Below the pieces are notes generated by a model. That model was not told the DNA's origin. It worked only from the letters and a program-made list of their open reading frames with translations, and made no database searches. DNA of 10,961 nt, taken from the NCBI GenBank assembly GCA_937912175.1, contig CALDOU010000089.1, positions 1-10,961 of the forward strand, given 5' to 3'. Both the position numbers and the translations under genes were made by a program. Positions 5,595 to 10,961 of the stretch are shown here, piece by piece (position 1 is the stretch's first letter; each line of letters opens with the position of its first letter). The stretch comes from an uncultured Clostridia bacterium. GTDB lineage: Bacteria; Bacillota; Clostridia; Oscillospirales; Acutalibacteraceae.

Positions 5595-6779
5595 ATGTTA
5601 AAAAAGTTATTTACATCAGAATCAGTTACGGAAGGGCATCCGGATAAGCTATGTGACCAAATTTCCGATGCTATATTAGATGCAATTTTAATTAAAGATC
5701 CTGAGGCTCATGTTGCTTGTGAAGTTACAGCTACTACGGGTTTAATACATATAATGGGTGAAATTACCACTAATTGTTATATAGATCTGGAAAAAGAAGC
5801 GCGTAAGGTTATAAATAAAGTCGGATATAATAATTCTCTTTACGGCTTTAATGGTAATACTTGCGGTATAATCACTTCTATCAATTCGCAATCTCCGGAT
5901 ATAGCTATGGGCGTTGACTGTTCACTTGAAAAAAAATTTGGTGACAATAATACCGAAAGTGGAATTGGTGCAGGAGATCAAGGCATGATGTTCGGTTTTG
6001 CGTGTGATGAAACTCCGGAATTAATGCCATTGCCTATTTCTTTAGCTCATAAATTATCAAAAAGGCTTGCATTTGTAAGAAAAGAAAAAATTTTAGATTA
6101 TATTCGTCCCGACGGAAAAACTCAAGTTACCGTTGAATATGATGACAATAAGCCCGTAAGAATAGATACAATTGTTATTTCGACTCAGCATAGCGAAGAA
6201 GTTTCTTTGGAACAAATTCAAAAAGATGTTTTTGAAAATGTAATTATGCCGATTATCCCCCAAAATATGATTGACGAAAATACTAAAATTTTTATTAATC
6301 CGACAGGGCGTTTTGTAATTGGCGGTCCCTCGGGGGATAGTGGATTAACAGGACGCAAAATTATTGTTGATACTTATGGCGGCTATTCAAGGCACGGAGG
6401 AGGAGCTTTTTCCGGAAAAGATGCTACTAAAGTTGACCGTTCCGCAGCTTATGCGGCAAGGTATGTTGCTAAAAATATAGTGGCAGCCGGTATTGCCAAA
6501 AAGTGCGAAATTCAACTGGCATATGCAATAGGTGTTTCTCACCCTGTTTCTGTAAGAGTAGATACTTTCGGTACTTCTGAAATACCTGAAAGTCAATTGG
6601 AAAAGGCGGTAAATGAAGTTTTTGATTTAAGGCCGTCTGCGATTATTGAAAAATTTAATTTAAAATCCCCAATATACTTTTCTCTTGCTTCATATGGACA
6701 TATGGGCAGAGAAGATTTAAATGTAGGTTGGGAAAAAACCGATAAAGTTGAAGAATTGAAAAAAGTGTTGAAAATATAG
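5595..6779 (+). CDS. metK: S-adenosylmethionine synthetase (methionine adenosyltransferase)
   Basis: The enzyme makes S-adenosylmethionine from ATP and methionine, releasing phosphate and diphosphate, and supplies methyl groups for rRNA, DNA and protein methylation. The product is 394 residues, normal for MetK. Visible motifs are the N-terminal TSESVTEGHPDKLCDQISDA (with His15 and Asp17 of GHPDK), the signature GAGDQG (125-130) and the phosphate-binding GGGAFSGKD (268-276) followed by TKVDRSAAYAARYVAKN. The end (SLASYGHMGREDLNVGWEKTDKV) is also typical. ATG 5595 follows GAGGT and begins exactly where family members do. It is 31 bp upstream of pheS on the same strand with no terminator between them, so the three genes are probably co-transcribed. 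This linkage with phenylalanyl-tRNA synthetase is not one I know as standard. Confidence 0.97.
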   Translation: MLKKLFTSESVTEGHPDKLCDQISDAILDAILIKDPEAHVACEVTATTGLIHIMGEITTNCYIDLEKEARKVINKVGYNNSLYGFNGNTCGIITSINSQSPDIAMGVDCSLEKKFGDNNTESGIGAGDQGMMFGFACDETPELMPLPISLAHKLSKRLAFVRKEKILDYIRPDGKTQVTVEYDDNKPVRIDTIVISTQHSEEVSLEQIQKDVFENVIMPIIPQNMIDENTKIFINPTGRFVIGGPSGDSGLTGRKIIVDTYGGYSRHGGGAFSGKDATKVDRSAAYAARYVAKNIVAAGIAKKCEIQLAYAIGVSHPVSVRVDTFGTSEIPESQLEKAVNEVFDLRPSAIIEKFNLKSPIYFSLASYGHMGREDLNVGWEKTDKVEELKKVLKI

Positions 6780-6810
6780 ATATAAATTAAGTTTTTAGGA
6801 GGAATTTTAA

Positions 6811-7824
6811 GTGGCTAATAATTTAGAAGTAAATATAGAAAATAAAAAAACAGAGTTAAAAAAAGCGCTGGAACATGCTCAAGATTCAAAAGAAGTTTTT
6901 GCACTGAAAAATGAATATTTAAAAAAATATGTAAAGTTGTTATATTCGGAGTTAAAAAATGCATCTGTGGAAGAAAAAAAGACTTTAGGAAAGTTAATAA
7001 ATGATTTTAAAAATTTTGCCGAAGAAATTATAGAACAGTTTGAAGAAAAATTTAAGTCCTCAAAAGTTACTTCTAAATATGATGTCACTATTTTTAAAGA
7101 CAATATAAGGTTTGGCTCCGGACATCCTCTTATAAAACTTTATAAAAAAATAGAAAAAGTGTTTGTGGGAATGGGATTTTCTGTGGTTCAAGGTCCGGAA
7201 ATAGAACTCGATAGATATAATTTTGAAAAACTTAATATCCCGCCGCATCACCCCGCACGTGATATGCAAGATACATTTTATATTTCTGCTCCGAATGTGC
7301 TTTTAAGGTCTCATACCTCTTCGGTTCAAATCAGAACAATGGAAAAAACCAATCCGCCTATTCAAGTTATTTCCCCCGGAACGGTTTATAGAGTTGACGA
7401 TATAGACCCACAGCATACACCTATGTTTTATCAAATAGAGGGTTTAATGGTGGCTGAAAATATATCTTTTGCTAATTTAAAAGCTGTTTTAATTAAATTT
7501 TTAAAAGAAGTTTTTGGTGATGAAACCAAAGTTAGATTTAGACCTTCATACTATCCTTATACAGAACCAAGTGCAGCTATTGATATGTCTTGTTCAAAAT
7601 GTGGCGGAAAAGGCTGCAGAACTTGTGGCGGTACCGGTTGGATAACGGTTTTGGGTTCCGGTATGGTGCATCCTAACGTTTTGGAAGGCGTTGGATATGA
7701 CAGCAAAAAATATACGGGGTTTGCTTTTGGTCTTGGGCTTAATAGATTGGCTCTTGCGTATTACGGACTTGATGAGATAAGAAAACTTTATGAAAATGAT
7801 ATAAGCCTTTGGAATCAAATATAA
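6811..7824 (+). CDS. pheS: phenylalanyl-tRNA synthetase alpha subunit
   Basis: PheS is the catalytic class II subunit of the alpha2-beta2 enzyme that charges tRNA-Phe. The 337-residue product has the N-terminal coiled-coil tRNA-binding arm (about 1-90, Lys/Glu rich), motif 1 region GSGHPLIKLYKKIE, PARDMQDTFY, the substrate-binding HTS (168-170) and Q208/E210 of FYQIEG, motif 2 region FRPSYYPYTEPSAAIDM, and motif 3 GFAFGLGLNR (to Arg312). A Cys cluster CxxC-x4-CxxC (C261, C264, C269, C272) suggests a bound metal, seen in many Gram-positive PheS as I recall. Oddities: the aromatic FPF loop reads Y248-P249-Y250, the usual Glu after PSA in motif 2 is Ala256, and the usual Glu of motif 3 is Asn311. 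The start is GTG 6811, with AGGAGG (6797-6802) eight bases upstream. No T-box leader precedes it. Confidence 0.96.
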   Translation: MANNLEVNIENKKTELKKALEHAQDSKEVFALKNEYLKKYVKLLYSELKNASVEEKKTLGKLINDFKNFAEEIIEQFEEKFKSSKVTSKYDVTIFKDNIRFGSGHPLIKLYKKIEKVFVGMGFSVVQGPEIELDRYNFEKLNIPPHHPARDMQDTFYISAPNVLLRSHTSSVQIRTMEKTNPPIQVISPGTVYRVDDIDPQHTPMFYQIEGLMVAENISFANLKAVLIKFLKEVFGDETKVRFRPSYYPYTEPSAAIDMSCSKCGGKGCRTCGGTGWITVLGSGMVHPNVLEGVGYDSKKYTGFAFGLGLNRLALAYYGLDEIRKLYENDISLWNQI

Positions 7825-7847
7825 TAATGAAGAGGAGTGAATAAAAT

Positions 7848-9911
7848 ATGTTTAAATTTTCTTTGAATTGGCTCCGTGATTATTGCGGGAAAGATATTAA
7901 ATATGATGAAATAATGGCAAAGCTCAAATCTCAGGGCTTTGAATTTGCAGGTAAACAAGAAATTGGAAGCGATGTAATTACCGAAATAGAAGTAAAAGCG
8001 AACCGCCCCGATATGCTCTATCATATGGGTATAGCAAGAGAGATTAAAGCATTTGACAGTGAAACCGTACCGGAAGTTTTGCACCAAAAACACGATGTAA
8101 ACAACGACGAATTTCCGTTAAAAATAAATATTAATAAAGATTTGTGCAAGCGTTTTTGCGCTGTTAAAATTAGCGGTTTAGATGCGACCAAACCTGTTCC
8201 TGAATATATATCGGAAAGACTTAATGCCATGGGCATAAATTCTGTGAACTCAGTGGTTGATATTGGTAACTATGTAATGCTTGATATTGGTCAACCGTTG
8301 CATGCTTATGATTTTGATAAATTAAACGGCAAAGAACTTAAAGTAGATAAAGCGGCGCAAGATAGCAAGATAACGACATTTTTGGGTGAAACTTCAGAAA
8401 TAAAAAAAGGCGATATTGTTATTTCTGATAGCAAAGATATTAAATGTGTGGCAGGAGTTATTGGCACAGATGGCGCAGCAGTAACAAATTGCACATCCAG
8501 TATAATTTTAGAAGCGGCTGTTTTTGATGACGTTAGTGTAAGGCTTACTTCCAGAAGGCTTAAAATTTCCACTCCTTCTTCCTTTAGGTTTGAAAGAGGA
8601 GTTAACAGTGAATCAACTTTTGACGCTCTTATACACTGCGCTAAAATGATAACCGAAATTTGCGGTGGAACCATTGATCCTTATGCATTTGATGAATACG
8701 CTTTAAACAACAAAGAAAATCGCTTGGATTTAAGCGTAAAAAATAGCAATAATCTTATTGGCGCTGACCTTAATCAAAATGAAATAATAAAATATTTAGA
8801 AAAATATAATTTTAAATGTGCCGATAAAAGCGAAGATATAATCTCCGTGCAAATACCAAATTATAGATTAGATGTTAAACAAGAAATAGATTTAATTGAA
8901 GAAGTGGCGAGAATTCATGGATATGACAATATTACTCCTGTTATGCCCACTATAATGACCCACTATCAAGAAAATAAAGTTTGGTCTAATATGGATATTG
9001 TTCGAGAAATTTTGACAGGCCTTGGCTTTAATGAAACTATAAATTATTCGTTTATCCCCAACAATACAATGAATATTTTTGATATAAAAGAAGGCGAAAG
9101 GCTTTATTCCGACCTGGTTATTCAAAACCCTATCGCAAATGCATATTCTTTGATGAGACCGATGATGACATACTCACTTTTAAATTGTCTTGCCTATAAT
9201 TATTCAATAAGTAATTCCAATTTAGCATTATTTGAGTTGGGCAGAGTATATTTTAAAGATGAAAAAATGGACACGGGATGTAAAGAAATCGATACATGCG
9301 GATTTATTATGTCCGGTACTCGGGTACCAAAGGGATTTGGTTTTGATAAAGACATAAAGTATACATATTATGATTTGCTTAATTATTTAAAATTATTAAT
9401 GAATCGGTTTGGCCAAAGGTTTGAGCTTAAGCAAAATAATTATAAATTTTGCGAAGAAGGTTCCGGATATGATATCGTTATTAATGGTAAAGTCATTGGG
9501 TTTATAGGTGAACTAAATAAATCAAAAATGAATAAAATTCAAAATGTTAAATTAATTAAGGATAAAATATTTTATGGAGAATTTTACTTGAGTGGATTAG
9601 AAGAAAAAGTAAGAAAAATTGAATTTGAATCTAAGTATCCACCCATAAAACGTTTTTATAATTTAATGCAAAAAAAGAATATTACTGCTCAACAAGTAAC
9701 CGACATTATAAAAAAATCAAGTAATATAGTTAGAAGCGTTATAGTTAAAGATATTTATTCCGATAAAACATTTGCGGAAAATGAATACGCTATTCTTTAT
9801 GAAGTAAATTATTGTAGTAAAGAAACTACCTTAACGGCGGAAGAAATAGAAAAAATCGAAAAAATATTTTTAGATGAGTTGTCTTCTGAGCTTAATGTAA
9901 AATTCAAATAA
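7848..9911 (+). CDS. pheT: phenylalanyl-tRNA synthetase beta subunit, compact form lacking the OB-fold domain
   Basis: PheT supports the alpha subunit, binds tRNA-Phe and hydrolyses mischarged Tyr-tRNA-Phe. At 687 residues it is about 100 shorter than most bacterial PheT (near 790-800). Domain order: start of B1 (1-38, FSLNWLRDYC); then directly VITEIEVKANRPDMLYHMGI (44-62), with the EMAPII-like OB-fold that normally sits between them missing; B3/B4 editing module (about 95-275, containing GQPLHAYD with His152 and LEAAVF with Glu222, then SFRFERGV); B5 (NYRLDVKQEIDLIEEVARIHGYDNI, quoted as NYRLDVKQEIDL and IEEVARIHGYDNI); catalytic-like B6/B7; and a diverged C-terminal FDX-ACB domain (about 594-687). 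Editing-site changes: Gly140 replaces the usual Thr before Asn141, and the usual GG reads Gly206-Thr207. ATG 7848 follows AGAGGAG (7831-7837), 23 bp after pheS. The frame is unbroken, so the short form is not a frameshift. Confidence 0.95.
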   Translation: MFKFSLNWLRDYCGKDIKYDEIMAKLKSQGFEFAGKQEIGSDVITEIEVKANRPDMLYHMGIAREIKAFDSETVPEVLHQKHDVNNDEFPLKININKDLCKRFCAVKISGLDATKPVPEYISERLNAMGINSVNSVVDIGNYVMLDIGQPLHAYDFDKLNGKELKVDKAAQDSKITTFLGETSEIKKGDIVISDSKDIKCVAGVIGTDGAAVTNCTSSIILEAAVFDDVSVRLTSRRLKISTPSSFRFERGVNSESTFDALIHCAKMITEICGGTIDPYAFDEYALNNKENRLDLSVKNSNNLIGADLNQNEIIKYLEKYNFKCADKSEDIISVQIPNYRLDVKQEIDLIEEVARIHGYDNITPVMPTIMTHYQENKVWSNMDIVREILTGLGFNETINYSFIPNNTMNIFDIKEGERLYSDLVIQNPIANAYSLMRPMMTYSLLNCLAYNYSISNSNLALFELGRVYFKDEKMDTGCKEIDTCGFIMSGTRVPKGFGFDKDIKYTYYDLLNYLKLLMNRFGQRFELKQNNYKFCEEGSGYDIVINGKVIGFIGELNKSKMNKIQNVKLIKDKIFYGEFYLSGLEEKVRKIEFESKYPPIKRFYNLMQKKNITAQQVTDIIKKSSNIVRSVIVKDIYSDKTFAENEYAILYEVNYCSKETTLTAEEIEKIEKIFLDELSSELNVKFK

Positions 9912-9941
9912 TTTTATTACTGTTAATAGTTGTATAAATAT

Positions 9942-9974
9942 AAACCACGGATTAAATCCGTGGTTTTATGTTTA
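9942..9974 (+). terminator. intrinsic terminator of the metK-pheS-pheT operon
   Basis: AAACCACGGA (9942-9951) pairs with TCCGTGGTTT (9957-9966) around the loop TTAAA, and the run TTTTATGTTT follows. It lies 30 bp after the pheT stop. The A-rich 5' side gives only a weak T-run on the minus strand, so efficient termination of the converging gene here is less certain. Confidence 0.8.
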
Positions 9975-10045
9975 TATATTTAATTTGTTTATGTTTTAAG
10001 ATATTTCAAATTGCGGTATGCGTGCTTTGTTTTGAAACTTGTTTG

Positions 10046-10090
10046 TGATGTTTTTGCCATGATTTCGTTTTTTCATGGTTGATGTTTTTG
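10046..10090. repeat. pair of 11-bp direct repeats flanking a small palindrome
   Basis: TGATGTTTTTG occurs at 10046-10056 and again at 10080-10090. Between the copies is a CCATGA/TCATGG inverted repeat (10057-10062 and 10073-10078). The surrounding gap (9975-10155) shows no convincing gene, tRNA or terminator; with such AT-rich sequence the repeats may be chance. Confidence 0.3.
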
Positions 10091-10155
10091 ATGTGCTAAT
10101 CGAAAGTTAGCTGTCCCCTTATTGTGGAGAGGTCTTTGGTGACAGTTTCTCTATT

Positions 10156-10926
10156 TTATCGCTTACGGTGTGATGATTTTAACGGTGTGCAGGGAATCGG
10201 TAAATTACTGGTAGGTGCATCAATTGAACTTCCTGGCGGGTTGGATATACAAGCAAGGCGTGAATAAAAAAATTGTTTGGATGGGTTAGTATCCTGCGAA
10301 TTTTGTGTAGGCGTGTAAATTTTTTGTGCGGAGGGTACATTTTTTAACCATGTAGAACTACGTGCTTGTTTCACAGGCGTCATAAGTTTGACTTTTTCTT
10401 CGGTTAGTTTGGAATATTCTGGTTGTAATATGTCAATTAAATTATCTAATCCAAAACTATATACTTGGTAAATAGCACCATTATGATCATTTTGTTCTAT
10501 TGCTGTGTTAAAAATTTGGTTTTCTCGGTCTCTATATATCTGTGAACCTTTTAGACATCCAAAACTTCCTGTTTGTTTATGCAATTCTTTGGATATTAAT
10601 ACAGCGGGTGCATGTCGGTATGGTATTTGGTGTTTTTTACAAAATGCTGTGGAAACTAAATGATGACGCTCATAGCCTTTGGCCGTGCAGATTTTTGAAT
10701 ATTCTCCGCCGTCCAGAATTGGTATAAATGTTTTGTTATTCACCATTTTGCTTATACGCTCTAATACTTCTTTTACTCTCCGCCAGTTGCTACCTCTTAT
10801 TGTGAAATTTCCTTGGGATGTAGATATTGTTCCTGTATAACTATTGGCACGAGACGATGGGGAAAAAAAGAATAAGGCTGTCAATGATATTATTAACGCA
10901 TATAAAAGTGAATGATTTTTTTTCAT
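10156..10926 (-). CDS. secreted protein with a His-His (HNH/LHH-like) nuclease-type motif
   Basis: The 256-residue product has a clear signal peptide: KK at the N-terminus, a hydrophobic core (LLYALIISLTALFFF, about 7-21) and a probable cut after SRA (residue 27). It therefore acts outside the membrane. The central part carries YERHHL (85-90), APAVLISKELHKQTGSFG (106-123) with His116, and an amphipathic stretch to about 180. The order E-R-H-H, then P-A, then H-x-x-T-x-S-x-G is what I associate with HNH/treble-clef nucleases of the LHH/AHH kind used as polymorphic toxins; this is pattern memory, not a search. The tail after about 200 is Pro/Ser/Thr/Gln rich and looks disordered. ATG 10926 has AGGAG (complement of 10936-10940) nine bases upstream. 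No immunity gene is visible. Alternatives are a secreted scavenging nuclease or a non-enzymatic relative. The gene converges on pheT. Confidence 0.75.
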   Translation of the reverse strand: MKKNHSLLYALIISLTALFFFSPSSRANSYTGTISTSQGNFTIRGSNWRRVKEVLERISKMVNNKTFIPILDGGEYSKICTAKGYERHHLVSTAFCKKHQIPYRHAPAVLISKELHKQTGSFGCLKGSQIYRDRENQIFNTAIEQNDHNGAIYQVYSFGLDNLIDILQPEYSKLTEEKVKLMTPVKQARSSTWLKNVPSAQKIYTPTQNSQDTNPSKQFFYSRLACISNPPGSSIDAPTSNLPIPCTPLKSSHRKR

Positions 10927-10961
10927 TTGAGTAAACTCCTAATACTAAATATTTTTACTGT

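Noticed and set aside
972..9125. Antisense open frames across rpsG, fusA, tuf, metK, pheS and pheT
   Set aside because: They lie wholly within strongly identified genes, lack ribosome binding sites and show the Phe/Ile/Ser-rich composition of shadows of AT-rich coding sequence.
9996..10076. 26-residue basic minus-strand frame (MKKRNHGK...) downstream of the secreted protein gene
   Set aside because: No ribosome binding site precedes it and it overlaps the small palindrome; considered as an immunity peptide but nothing supports it.
10057..10078. CCATGA/TCATGG hairpin as a terminator for the minus-strand secreted protein gene
   Set aside because: The stem is only six pairs with a ten-base loop, and no T-run follows on the minus strand.
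1..10961. CRISPR arrays, tRNA or rRNA genes, insertion sequences
   Set aside because: No repeat-spacer pattern, no cloverleaf-like segment in the gaps and no transposase or terminal inverted repeats were seen.

Overview
The window is AT-rich chromosomal DNA, most likely from a low-GC Gram-positive bacterium of clostridial type. The ribosomal protein S12 carries the insertion of about 13 residues near its N-terminus that is typical of Bacillota. EF-G and EF-Tu read like clostridial proteins, ribosome binding sites are strong AGGAGG types, and one small gene encodes a classical double-glycine leader peptide. The species cannot be named from sequence alone.

Layout: the tail of an unrecognised plus-strand gene (to 212) is followed by a str operon, rpsL-rpsG-fusA-tuf (356-4982), with a promoter before rpsL, an internal promoter before tuf, structured RNA in each intercistronic gap, and a probable bidirectional terminator at about 5012-5054. 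The usual flanks of this operon (rpoBC upstream, the S10 ribosomal operon downstream) are absent. A minus-strand gene (5094-5393) encodes a 99-residue exported peptide precursor with a textbook 24-residue GG leader. It has its own near-perfect promoter and an inverted-repeat operator over its predicted start point. Divergent from it, metK-pheS-pheT (5595-9911) look like one operon with a consensus-like promoter and a strong terminator. The last gene, on the minus strand (10156-10926), encodes a protein with a signal peptide and a His-His motif reminiscent of HNH/LHH-type nucleases.

How the genes relate: most of the window is translation machinery (30S proteins, both elongation factors, phenylalanyl-tRNA synthetase) plus S-adenosylmethionine synthesis. 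The two minus-strand genes are accessory and both encode predicted exported products. The points most worth a second look are: the GG-leader peptide and its operator; a compact PheT lacking the OB-fold tRNA-binding domain, with altered editing-site residues; a PheS whose Phe-recognition FPF loop reads Tyr-Pro-Tyr; a predicted three-way-junction RNA between rpsL and rpsG; an rpsL promoter that overlaps a terminator-like hairpin; and a metK-pheST operon with no visible SAM riboswitch or T-box.
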